A DNA stretch of 64,000 nucleotides from Rhizobiaceae bacterium (GTDB taxonomy: Bacteria; Pseudomonadota; Alphaproteobacteria; Rhizobiales; Rhizobiaceae), in NCBI GenBank assembly GCA_019635755.1, contig JAHBYW010000004.1, forward strand, positions 62,001 to 126,000. The letters are read 5' to 3'. The stretch's first letter is position 1; the number at the start of each line of letters is the position of its first letter. The position numbers and the translations under genes were made by a program. The notes under the pieces were generated by a model. That model saw only the letters and a program-made list of their open reading frames with translations, searched no databases and had not been told where the DNA came from. Below are positions 10,689 to 20,852 of the stretch, one piece after another.

Positions 10689-11635
10689 CCGGCCTCTACG
10701 TCATCTACGCCTTCGCGGCGATAACCGGCATCATGGTCGCCGAAGCCGTGTACATGCTGTTCGCCGGCCGTGGCGAGCGACGCGAAGCGATCAACCGGCG
10801 CATGCGTTTGCAGGACAAGAAGCTGACGCAGGAACAGGTGCTGATCCAGCTGCGCAAAGAGCGCGGCATAGAAGGCAGCTCCATCTTCTCGCCGAGCCGC
10901 CTGCGCGCTCTCAGGACCCAGTCCGGCCTCACGATGCCGTTGCCCAAATTCCTGGCGGCAACGAGCGGGACGGCGTTCGGCATTGCGATGGTCGCGAGTT
11001 GGTACGGGTTGCCGTTCCTCCTGGCGCTTGGCCTGTTTCCTGTGCTGGCCGTGGCGCTGTCCGTCATCGTGTTGCGCTATCTGCGCAACAGTCGCCACAA
11101 GCGTTTCGGCATCCAGCTGCCGGAGGCGCTGGAGCTGATCACACGCGGTCTGAAGGCGGGCCACCCGGTGCCCGTCGCGGTGGCGATGGTGGCGCGGGAG
11201 ATGCCCGATCCGATCGGCACCGAGTTCGGCGTCGTCGCGGACGAGGTGACCTATGGGTCCGACCTCGTCTCGGCCCTGCACAATCTGAACGAGCGCGTCG
11301 GCCATGACGATCTGCCGCTCTTCGTGACGGCGGTGTCCATCCAGTCGAGTTCCGGCGGCAATCTGCGCGAGATCCTGGACGGCCTGTCGACCACCATCCG
11401 CGAGCGCGGCAAGCTGAAGCGCAAGGTGCGCGCCATCTCCACCGAAGGCCGCATGTCGGCCTATATCCTGACTGCGGTTCCCGCGCTCCTGTTCGTCGGC
11501 ATCATGGTGCTGATGCCGAGCTTCTACGAGAGCGTCTGGGACGAGCCCAAGACCTGGTACCTGCTCGGTGCATCGATCGCCTGGCTGATGGTCGGCAACG
11601 CGATGATGTTCAAGATGTCGAACTTCCGCTTCTGA
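10685..11635 (+). CDS. tadB: Tad pilus inner-membrane platform protein TadB
   Basis: TadB is one of the two type II secretion F-domain proteins forming the inner-membrane platform on which CpaF acts. The 316-aa protein has an N-terminal TM (about 4-25), two central TMs (about 92-135), a T2SSF domain (LPEALELITRGLKAGHPVPVAVA; SSGGNLREILDGLSTTIRERGKLKRKVRAISTEG, cited here in pieces) and C-terminal TMs. It overlaps cpaF by ATGA and tadC by one base (TGATG), so the three are probably translated in a coupled way. Confidence 0.93.
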   Translation: MTGLYVIYAFAAITGIMVAEAVYMLFAGRGERREAINRRMRLQDKKLTQEQVLIQLRKERGIEGSSIFSPSRLRALRTQSGLTMPLPKFLAATSGTAFGIAMVASWYGLPFLLALGLFPVLAVALSVIVLRYLRNSRHKRFGIQLPEALELITRGLKAGHPVPVAVAMVAREMPDPIGTEFGVVADEVTYGSDLVSALHNLNERVGHDDLPLFVTAVSIQSSSGGNLREILDGLSTTIRERGKLKRKVRAISTEGRMSAYILTAVPALLFVGIMVLMPSFYESVWDEPKTWYLLGASIAWLMVGNAMMFKMSNFRF

Positions 11636-12600
11636 TGGACGCGCTGCTTTCCATCGTCGCGACGGCCGGTTCCGGCACGATGATGCCGGTCGCTGCCATC
11701 CTGCTGCTGGCGGGCGGGCTCGCGGTCGTCTGGCCGGCACTGTCCGGCGGCTCTTCGCGAAGCGACGTGAAGCGGCGGCTGAAGGTCGAGACGGCGGCGC
11801 CGGTCCAGGAGAAGTCCGAGCCCGCCCAGAAGCGCAAGATGAACGCCGTGCAGGAACGCGCGGCGCGGACGGCGCAGGAGTTTTACGCCAAGAGCGACCC
11901 GGAGAACGTCGCACGGCTGAGGATGAAGCTGATCCAGGCGGGCTATATGGATCCGCGCGCCGTCGGCATGTTTTTCCTGATCCGTTTCGGCGGCTTCGTC
12001 GTCGGCGCTCTGGGCGCACTCATCGCCGACAGCTGGCTGGGCGGCGGCGAGGCCGGCGCGACGAGCCGGTGGACTTTCGCAATCATGGCGGGCGCCGCGG
12101 GCTATTTCGCGCCGGGGCTCGTCCTGTCGCGGTTGGTGACCAGCAAGATGCGGGAGTACCGCAACGGCTTCCCGGACTTCATGGACCTGATGATCGTCTG
12201 CTCCGATGCCGGCATGAGCATGGAAGCGGGCATCGAGCGCGTCGCCAAGGAGCTTGGCGTGAGCTACCCGTCGCTCAGCCAGAACCTGACCCTGGTGTCA
12301 CTCGAACTGCGGGCCGGCCGCAATCTGGAGGACGCACTGCGGTCCCTGGCGGAACGACTGAGCCTGGAGGAGGTGCGGTCCTTCGCGACGCTCCTGCAGC
12401 AGTCGAAGGAGCTCGGCACCAGCCTGTCGGGCGCGCTCCGGGTCTTCTCGGACGAGATGCGTCACAAGCGCATGTCACTCGCCGAGGAGAAGGCGCACGC
12501 GCTGCCCGCGAAGATGTCCGTGCCGGTGACGGTCTGCATCCTGCCTGTGGTGCTGATGGTCGCCATCATTCCGGTCATCGTGAAGATGACGGCGGAGTAG
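11635..12600 (+). CDS. tadC: Tad pilus inner-membrane platform protein TadC
   Basis: This is the second T2SSF-domain platform protein; it pairs with TadB. The 321-aa product has an N-terminal TM, a cytoplasmic linker, a TM pair (about 105-160) and the conserved PDFMDLMIVCSDAGMSMEAG segment (about 180-199), followed by LAEKAHALPAKMSVP-like residues (here LAEEKAHALPAKMSVPVT) and a final TM. Its start codon shares a base with the tadB stop. A short inverted repeat, CTTGG-TTAAG-CCAAG, directly follows the stop codon (12601-12615) and may mark the end of the first transcript, though it has no T-run. Confidence 0.93.
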   Translation: MDALLSIVATAGSGTMMPVAAILLLAGGLAVVWPALSGGSSRSDVKRRLKVETAAPVQEKSEPAQKRKMNAVQERAARTAQEFYAKSDPENVARLRMKLIQAGYMDPRAVGMFFLIRFGGFVVGALGALIADSWLGGGEAGATSRWTFAIMAGAAGYFAPGLVLSRLVTSKMREYRNGFPDFMDLMIVCSDAGMSMEAGIERVAKELGVSYPSLSQNLTLVSLELRAGRNLEDALRSLAERLSLEEVRSFATLLQQSKELGTSLSGALRVFSDEMRHKRMSLAEEKAHALPAKMSVPVTVCILPVVLMVAIIPVIVKMTAE

Positions 12601-12721
12601 CTTGGTTAAGCCAAGCTGACCGCGGAGCGCCACATTGCTCCGACTTGAACACCTGAACCTTAAGACGTGTCGTGTACGGTCTCTGCCAGAATGACCCGGA
12701 AACCGGGCAGGGCAGGGGCAT

Positions 12722-13189
12722 ATGCGTCACACGATCTTCGCCGTCGCGGCAGCCGTCAGCATGACCGCGGTTCTATCCGGGTGCAGCGCCTTCACGCCGG
12801 TCGACAAGACCGAGACGACGGCGATCGGGCCGAAGGACGTCAGCGCTTCGGACCTCGATGCGGGCAAGGCCCAGTTCCGCCAGGCGAATTACGGGCTGGC
12901 CGAGAAGCACTTCCGCAAATCCGTCGAGCTGCGTGCCGACAATGCCGAGGCGTGGATGGGGCTCGCCGCCTCCTACGATCAACTCGGCCGTTTCGACTTC
13001 GCCGATCGCGCCTATGAGCAGCTTCTGGAGGTCGCCGGACGTCGGCCGGAAATCGTCTCAAACATGGGCTATTCGCAATATCTGCGCGGCAACCGGAAGA
13101 AGGCGAGGGAGCTGCTGCTCGAAGCCAAGAAGGGCATGGCAGACACGACCGTGGTCGATTCCAACCTGGCACTCCTCAAGAAGGGGTGA
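12722..13189 (+). CDS. tadD: Tad locus TPR lipoprotein TadD
   Basis: This 155-aa lipoprotein has a signal peptide ending in the lipobox LSGC (about residues 17-20) and tetratricopeptide repeats: AQFRQANYGLAEKHFRKSVELRADNAEAW, GLAASYDQLGRFDFADRAYEQLLE and MGYSQYLRGNRKKARELLLEA (given as separate units). TadD-type lipoproteins assist secretin assembly and pilus stability. It follows tadC after 121 bp with no convincing terminator, so it may have its own promoter or belong to the same operon. It is the last pilus gene; no TadE/F/G pseudopilins follow. Confidence 0.85.
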   Translation: MRHTIFAVAAAVSMTAVLSGCSAFTPVDKTETTAIGPKDVSASDLDAGKAQFRQANYGLAEKHFRKSVELRADNAEAWMGLAASYDQLGRFDFADRAYEQLLEVAGRRPEIVSNMGYSQYLRGNRKKARELLLEAKKGMADTTVVDSNLALLKKG

Positions 13190-13195
13190 GGGCGG

Positions 13196-13510
13196 TCAGG
13201 AGGCTTTGGCGAGTCGTTCGGCCCTGTCGGGTTGGGCCGGCTCAAGCGTGATCCGCAGCCCGAGCGCCTTTATAACCTTCAGCACCGTGGCAAGTTCAGG
13301 ATTTCCTTCGGCACTCAGCGAGCGATAGAGAGACTCCCTGGACAGCCCCGCATCGCGCGCGACTTGCGCCATGCCCTTCGATCGGGCGAGCACGCCCAGG
13401 CAATGGGCAATCACTGAGATGTCCTCTTCCTCGAAGACCGCCTCGATATATTCTGCGGCATCCTCGGGCGTCCTGATGTACTTGGTGCCGTCCCAAGGGA
13501 TTGTCTTCAT
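13196..13510 (-). CDS. HigA-type addiction module antidote protein (DNA-binding antitoxin)
   Basis: This 104-aa protein belongs to the HigA-2-like addiction-module antidote family (TIGR02684-type, by recollection). Residues 41-86 form an XRE-like helix-turn-helix (SKGMAQVARDAGLSRESLYR, then LSAEGNPELATVLKVIKALG). The N-terminal part (PEDAAEYIEAVFEEEDISV) is the usual family lead-in. ATG 13510 is the conventional start; it would overlap the intact toxin stop as ATGA. In this genome the same frame stays open upstream into the toxin remnant, so a 202-aa fused product is possible. Confidence 0.85.
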   Translation of the reverse strand: MKTIPWDGTKYIRTPEDAAEYIEAVFEEEDISVIAHCLGVLARSKGMAQVARDAGLSRESLYRSLSAEGNPELATVLKVIKALGLRITLEPAQPDRAERLAKAS

Positions 13511-13804
13511 TGGCCATACTCCTTTGCGAGGCGGATCGCGGCCTCGATATCCCTCTTCTGGGTGCTCTTGTCGCCACCGCAGGAGGATGAAGATCTCCAA
13601 GCCGCGCCGCACGAAATAGAGCCGATAGCCAGGCCCGTAGTCGATCCTGAGTTCGCTCACACCCGATCCGACCGGTTTGGAATCGCCGACATTGCCTGTT
13701 TCCAGTCGGTCGATCCGGGTTTGAATGCGAACCCTTGCCTTATGGTCCCTAAGCCGTTCGAACCAATCGACGAAGACCTCCGTCAGCTGAACGGTGATCG
13801 CCAT
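13507..13804 (-). pseudogene. HigB/RelE-type toxin, frameshifted into the antitoxin frame
   Basis: The frame starting at ATG 13804 encodes 75 residues of a RelE/HigB-like addiction killer protein (TIGR02683-type), including ELRIDYGPGYRLYFVRRG. Then the reading frame changes. At about 13578-13583 the minus strand reads CTG CGG TGG. Restoring one TG gives CTG TGC GGT GGC and the family ending CGGDKSTQKRDIEAAIR followed by LAKEYGQ and a TGA that overlaps the antitoxin ATG, giving a 99-aa toxin. As sequenced, residue 75 is followed by 23 out-of-frame residues and then the complete antitoxin. The toxin has therefore probably lost activity. Confidence 0.8.
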
Positions 13805-13841
13805 GCTTGTATCCTATGGGCGACAGTACGGCAACGCCCCG

Positions 13842-16652
<2,811 letters not shown>

Positions 16653-16662
16653 GGCAGGCTCC

Positions 16663-17031
16663 TCAGCCGATCAGCTTGTTGTAGCCGGCTTCGTCGAGCA
16701 GGCCGTCGAGCTGGCTTTCGTCGGACAGTTTCATCTTCCAGAGCCAGCCGTCGCCGGTGGCCGCCGAGTTGACCAACGCGGGCTCCGAGGACAGCGCCGT
16801 ATTCGCTTCCACGATCTCGCCGTCGACCGGCACGTAGACGTCGGACGCGGCCTTGACGGACTCCACCACGACAGCCGTGTCGCCCTTCTTGACGGCGCGA
16901 CCTGCTTCAGGAAGCTCGACGAAGACGAGGTCGCCCAGCTGCTCTTGCGCGTAGTCGGTGATGCCGACGGTTGCGATGCCGCCTTCGACGCGGATCCATT
17001 CGTGGTCGGACGTGAAATAGGTCTTGGCCAT
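16663..17031 (-). CDS. gcvH: Glycine cleavage system H protein
   Basis: This 122-aa lipoyl carrier shuttles the aminomethyl group between the P, T and L proteins. The lipoylation site is the lysine of [15 protein letters not shown], and [22 protein letters not shown] is the usual N-terminal beta-barrel start (here split). I chose ATG 17031 (MAKTYF) because AAAGGA lies 8 nt upstream; an ATG at 17040 would overlap the gcvT stop. The same frame is open far upstream but reads through gcvT out of frame. Confidence 0.95.
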   Translation of the reverse strand: MAKTYFTSDHEWIRVEGGIATVGITDYAQEQLGDLVFVELPEAGRAVKKGDTAVVVESVKAASDVYVPVDGEIVEANTALSSEPALVNSAATGDGWLWKMKLSDESQLDGLLDEAGYNKLIG

Positions 17032-17036
17032 CAGGG

Positions 17037-18149
17037 TCATCCTTTGCGGTAGCGGTGGGGCGTGAAGGGAAGGGGCGCGATGTCGACGGGGATCTTCGTG
17101 CCGCGCACGTCGGCGAAGATCCGCGTGCCGGGCTTGGCGAGGGTGGCGGTGACGTAGCCCATGGCCACGGGATGGCCGGCCGAGGGGCCGAAACCGCCGG
17201 ACGTGACCGTGCCGGCCGGGGTGCCGTCGGCGTCGAAGAGCAAAGCACCTGCGCGCACCGGCTGACGGCCCTCGGGTTTCAGGCCGACGCGCTTCTGCGC
17301 CACCCCGGCGGCGATCTTGGCGCGAAGTGCGTCCGCGCCGATGAACGCGCCGGCGGCGCGAATGTCCTTCGGGATCGCCCACATGAGGCCGGCGGACACC
17401 GGATCGATATCCGGCGTGATGTCCTGCCCGTGGAGGCACAGGCCGGCTTCCAGCCGAAGGCTGTCGCGGGCGGCAAGGCCGATCCACTGGACGCGGTCGT
17501 CGGCCAGCAGGGCCGCGACGAGCTCTCGCGCATCGGCCTCGGGCAGGCCGATCTCGAACCCGTCTTCGCCGGTATAGCCCGACCGGCTCATGAACCAGTC
17601 TGACCTGGGCTCGATGCCGTGCATGAAGGTCAGCATGCCCGTCTCGATACCCCCGCGGGAAAGCGCGTCCCACGCAGCCGGCCCCTGGATGGCGAGGAAG
17701 ACGCGGTCGAGTGGAGAGACCGTGACCGACCGATCTTGTGCCAGGACGGTCAAATGCACCTCGTCGATCGTCGCGTTACCAGCGTTCGCCACGACCATAT
17801 GGTGGTTCGGCCCAAGCCGCGTGACGATCAGATCGTCGATGATGCCGGCCTGCTCATTCAGGAAGAAGGTGTATTTCGACTGAGAAAGCTCAAGCGAGCC
17901 GGCGGCCAGAGGACAGGCACGTTCGAGGAGCGCTGCCGCGTCCGGGCCCGAAACCTCGAACAGCTTCATGTGCGAGATGTCGAACAGCCCGGCCTGCTCG
18001 CGTGTGTGCAGGTGCTCCTTCATCACGCCCGCGGGATAGGTGAGCGGCATGGACCAGCCAGCGAACGCGCCGAATTTGGCGCCTGCGGCCTTGTGAAGGT
18101 CTTCGAGAGGGAGGTGCCTCAGTTCGGTGCCATGTGGGTCTTGGCTCAT
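17037..18149 (-). CDS. gcvT: Aminomethyltransferase, glycine cleavage T protein
   Basis: It transfers the methylene group from the H-protein aminomethyl-lipoyl arm to tetrahydrofolate, releasing ammonia. The 370-aa protein has the N-terminal [18 protein letters not shown] motif, [31 protein letters not shown] and the C-terminal GCV_T barrel ([20 protein letters not shown]). The region [19 protein letters not shown] is the folate-binding signature. It is the first gene of the operon and sits just downstream of a tandem glycine riboswitch. Confidence 0.95.
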   Translation of the reverse strand: MSQDPHGTELRHLPLEDLHKAAGAKFGAFAGWSMPLTYPAGVMKEHLHTREQAGLFDISHMKLFEVSGPDAAALLERACPLAAGSLELSQSKYTFFLNEQAGIIDDLIVTRLGPNHHMVVANAGNATIDEVHLTVLAQDRSVTVSPLDRVFLAIQGPAAWDALSRGGIETGMLTFMHGIEPRSDWFMSRSGYTGEDGFEIGLPEADARELVAALLADDRVQWIGLAARDSLRLEAGLCLHGQDITPDIDPVSAGLMWAIPKDIRAAGAFIGADALRAKIAAGVAQKRVGLKPEGRQPVRAGALLFDADGTPAGTVTSGGFGPSAGHPVAMGYVTATLAKPGTRIFADVRGTKIPVDIAPLPFTPHRYRKG

Positions 18150-18197
18150 GTCTTCTCCAGAAAAGCACGCAAACGACTGCCGCGAAGCAGCCTATTC

Positions 18198-18390
18198 CGT
18201 GCCCCTCTGTCTGAAGCCTGAGAGACTCGCGCAACCGGAACCCTGTCGGCTGCGCTTACACCTTCGGCGCGGGGAGAACCCCGACTTTCCAGAGCGTCCT
18301 AACCCGTCAACGGTTCTTTTGCCTGAGAGATTTCGGGCGATTTCCCCTTCGGCGCCGGCTTGTGATTGCCGATCTCTCCCGCTGACGGTC
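18198..18390 (-). promoter_or_regulatory. Tandem glycine riboswitch upstream of gcvT
   Basis: Read on the minus strand, two adjacent glycine aptamers are visible. The first runs from GGGAGAG (near 18380) through GCCGAAGGGG (near 18350) to CTCTCAGGCAAAAG (18328-18315). The second runs from GGGTTCTCCCC (near 18280) through GCCGAAGGTG (near 18262) to GTCTCTCAGGC (18226-18216). The GCCGAAGG and CTCAGGC cores repeated in this order are the hallmark of the glycine riboswitch. It ends about 50 nt before the gcvT start, so it is expected to switch gcvTHP expression on with glycine. Boundaries are approximate. Confidence 0.93.
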
Positions 18391-18490
18391 GGAACATGTC
18401 GCCACGCCCCGGACGAGGAAGACGCTAGCCGAAGCGTGACCCGATGTCACCCCCGCACGGTCGAAGATCCGTGGGCCAGGAGCCGGGGTA

Positions 18491-18631
18491 TCAGTCGCCG
18501 TTGGCGTAGCGATCCCAATTGTCGGGCTGTTCCAGCGCCTTGACCTTTGTGGTCGACCGCCAGAACCCGCGAACGATCAGCCCGACGATCGCCCCGAAAA
18601 CCAGAATGACAAGCACGCTCTGGACGGTCAT
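18491..18631 (-). CDS. 46-residue membrane microprotein
   Basis: A short open frame encodes MTVQSVLVILVFGAIVGLIV followed by a basic stretch (RGFWRSTTKVKA) and an acidic tail ending WDRYANGD. It has one transmembrane segment (about residues 4-21) with the positive residues just after it, so the C-terminus is probably cytoplasmic. The start is supported by GGAG 9 nt upstream. I recognise no family. It lies immediately upstream of the glycine riboswitch on the same strand and is divergent from the gene at 18843. Reality as a gene is inferred from the ribosome site and the membrane-like composition. Confidence 0.6.
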   Translation of the reverse strand: MTVQSVLVILVFGAIVGLIVRGFWRSTTKVKALEQPDNWDRYANGD

Positions 18632-18842
18632 TGCCACGAACTCCGCGGGTCCAAGTCCAGCATAGGGCCGTCCGTTTCGGCCTTCAACGCTGGACGAAGG
18701 CCTACAATTGCCACGTGGAAGTTTCCAATAACCACGCCGCTTTGCCGTTTCTCAAAGGAGTCCTGCTAGCGTCCGACAAGACAAGCGCGTGCTCAAGCGT
18801 GCGGAGCCGGCGGGGCCGGGACGAGGGCAGGGGATTCGGGCA

Positions 18843-19847
18843 ATGGGCGAACTGATCATGGCTGCCCCGGTGGCGGGCCTCATCGAGACTGGGCGCATCC
18901 TCGACGGGGACGTCACCATGCTGCGCCGGGAGGTGTTTGCCGACGGCGTGGTCAGCCGCGGCGAAGCTGAGGCGCTGTTCGCGCTCCACGCGAGCTGCCA
19001 GGAGAAGGCAGAGACATGGCCGGCCTTCCTGATCGAGGCGATCTGCGACTATCTGGTCCACCAGGAGAAACCTCAGGGCTACATCTCCGAGGAGAACGCC
19101 GTGTGGCTGCGGCGCGCGATCTCGCGCGGCGCCACCGTCGATGGCGAAACGGAGATGGAGCTTCTCGTGTCCGTCCTGGAAAGGGCCCGTTCCGCGCCTG
19201 TCGGGCTGGTCAAGTACGCGCTCGAACAGGTCGCGTTCGCGGTGATCGACGGGGCCGGACCCCTGGCACCCGCGCGTTGCGCGGTCAGCGGAGTCGTCGA
19301 GAAGCACGAGGTCGACTGGCTGCGGCGCATCCTCCACGCCTTTGGCGGCAACGGTAACATCGCGATCACGCGCGAGGAGGCCGAAGTCCTGTTCCGCATC
19401 AATGACGGGACGTGCGAGGAGATGAACGATCCCTCGTGGAACGAGCTTTTCGTCAAGGCGATCGCCAATTTCGTGCTGAACGCGTCAGGCTACGAGCCGC
19501 CGAGCCGCGCCGATGCGCTGCGGCGCGATGCGTTCTTCGAGAAGGCCGACGCGGACATCGGCGCGTTCTTCTCGCGCATGGTGTCGGGCGGCGTCGCGGG
19601 CATCCTGACGGCCTACGAGGCGCCGGAGCGGACCGTCGAGGACCACTTCGCCGAGCAGAACCGCGTGGTCGAGGCGAAGCGGCGCGTCGCGGCGTCAGTG
19701 CGTGCCGAGGAGGCGCGGTGGCTCGCCGAGCGCATCACCCACGACCGGCTGATCCACGACAACGAGCGGGCGCTGCTGACCTTTATCAAGGGCGCGGCCA
19801 CTTCGGTCCATCCGGATCTGAAACCGCTGCTCAACAAGGTGGCGTGA
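18843..19847 (+). CDS. Conserved hypothetical protein with tandem helical repeats
   Basis: I do not recognise this 334-aa protein by name. It contains at least three related units, each starting with LRR- and carrying a D/N-rich loop then an acidic helix: LRREVFADGVVSRGEAEALF (near 20), LRRAISRGATVDGETEMELL (near 85) and LRRILHAFGGNGNIAITREE (near 160). A fourth, weaker copy is WLAERITHDRLIHDNERALL near the C-terminus. The loops are reminiscent of TerB-like or EF-hand-like modules, but this is only a resemblance. No signal peptide or TM is seen, so it is probably cytoplasmic. ATG 18843 has AGGGG upstream; ATG 18858 is an alternative. Confidence 0.7.
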   Translation: MGELIMAAPVAGLIETGRILDGDVTMLRREVFADGVVSRGEAEALFALHASCQEKAETWPAFLIEAICDYLVHQEKPQGYISEENAVWLRRAISRGATVDGETEMELLVSVLERARSAPVGLVKYALEQVAFAVIDGAGPLAPARCAVSGVVEKHEVDWLRRILHAFGGNGNIAITREEAEVLFRINDGTCEEMNDPSWNELFVKAIANFVLNASGYEPPSRADALRRDAFFEKADADIGAFFSRMVSGGVAGILTAYEAPERTVEDHFAEQNRVVEAKRRVAASVRAEEARWLAERITHDRLIHDNERALLTFIKGAATSVHPDLKPLLNKVA

Positions 19848-19892
19848 GAGGCTCCCTTCGGGCTCAACCACCTCGCACCAGCGACACCGACG

Positions 19893-20035
19893 CCCCCCTC
19901 ATCCGGTCGCCGATGGCGGCCACCTTCGCCCCGCTGGGGAGCGGAAGGTGCCAGCATTGTGGCCGGCGTCCTCTCTCCGCCGGGGCGAGGACGCGAGCCC
20001 GAGCAAGCGAAGGGTAAGCGCGTGAGGGGACTTGC
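19893..20035. repeat. Intergenic palindromic element (rhizobial-type mosaic repeat)
   Basis: The gap after the hypothetical gene contains CCCCCCTCATCCGGTCGCC, then CCACCTTCGCCCCGCTGGGG and further GC-rich dyads. This closely resembles the CCCCTCATCCG...CCACCTTCTCCCCGC repeats scattered between genes in Mesorhizobium and relatives. Small hairpins such as GGTCGCC/GGCGGCC and CCCCGCTGGGG could form RNA structure and help end transcription from both convergent genes. The family assignment is from memory; no second copy was found in this window. Confidence 0.5.
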
Positions 20036-20059
20036 CCGGCGCGAGCTGGGCCATCTCGT

Positions 20060-20851
20060 TCAGATGCCGCCGTACCAGTCGTAGCCGCGGTCCTCCCAGT
20101 AGCCACCCCGGCCGAGGCCCAGCGCCGCGAAGCTCTCCACCAGTTCGATCGTGTGAATGTATTTCGGCATCTTGTAGCCGAGCTGCCGTTCAACGCGCAC
20201 GCGCAGCGGCGCGCCGTTCTCGACCGGCAGCAAACGCCCGTTCAGCCCGTAGGCCAGGATCGTCTGAGGGTGGTAGGCATCGACGAGGTCGATCGAGCCG
20301 TAGTACTTCACCTCGCCGGACAGGCTCTTCTCGATCGTGTCGAGGCAATGGAAGACGACGAAAGCGGCCTGGGGTTTCGGCCTGGCCTCGTCGAGCACAA
20401 GCGCCAGCGGCGTGCCGGTCCATTTGGCGATGCAGCTCCAGCCCTCGACGCAATCGTGGCGCGTGATCTGGGTGCGGGAGGGCATAGCGATGAGCTGGTC
20501 GCGGGAGAGCGTGAGCGGCTTCTCGACCGCCCCGGTGACATTCAGCCTCCAGTCGGCGAAGTCGTTGCCGAGCAGGCCCTTGTAGACGCTGTCGGACGGC
20601 GCTGTGACGCCGTTGGGGCGCATCGGCTGGCGGATGTCGCTCTCGGCATATTCCTGTGCCATCGCATGGCTGCCGGCGAGCAGGCGCTGTGCACGGTGCG
20701 TGAGGTCGTTTGCCCCTTCCAGGAAGGAGCGAAGGCCCGAACCGACCCGCAGCTGGTCGTCGAACACGTCGCAGCCGCCGAGCATGAGGGTCGACGCACC
20801 AAGCCCGGCGGAGGCGAGGAACCGGCGGCGGTTGATCTGAAGACGGGCCAT
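20060..20851 (-). CDS. YedY/MsrP-like molybdopterin-dependent oxidoreductase (Tat-exported)
   Basis: This sulfite-oxidase-fold molybdenum enzyme is probably periplasmic. The N-terminus has a twin-arginine signal (INRRRFLASAGLGAS) followed by a lipobox-like LGGC at about residues 24-27. The Mo-ligand cysteine is in ITRHDCVEGWSCIAKWTG, and LRVRVERQLGYKMPKYIHTI is the conserved C-terminal segment. I use ATG 20851, with AAGGGGAG 8 nt upstream; the frame extends 10 codons further. It overlaps no gene but begins 1 nt after the cytochrome b stop, so the two form an operon and probably an electron-transfer pair. Substrate (sulfoxide, methionine sulfoxide) is unknown. Confidence 0.87.
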   Translation of the reverse strand: MARLQINRRRFLASAGLGASTLMLGGCDVFDDQLRVGSGLRSFLEGANDLTHRAQRLLAGSHAMAQEYAESDIRQPMRPNGVTAPSDSVYKGLLGNDFADWRLNVTGAVEKPLTLSRDQLIAMPSRTQITRHDCVEGWSCIAKWTGTPLALVLDEARPKPQAAFVVFHCLDTIEKSLSGEVKYYGSIDLVDAYHPQTILAYGLNGRLLPVENGAPLRVRVERQLGYKMPKYIHTIELVESFAALGLGRGGYWEDRGYDWYGGI

Positions 20852-20852
20852 G

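Noticed and set aside
12601-12615. CTTGG-TTAAG-CCAAG hairpin after tadC as a terminator
   Set aside because: It has only a 5-bp stem and no following T-run, so it is mentioned under tadC but not called.
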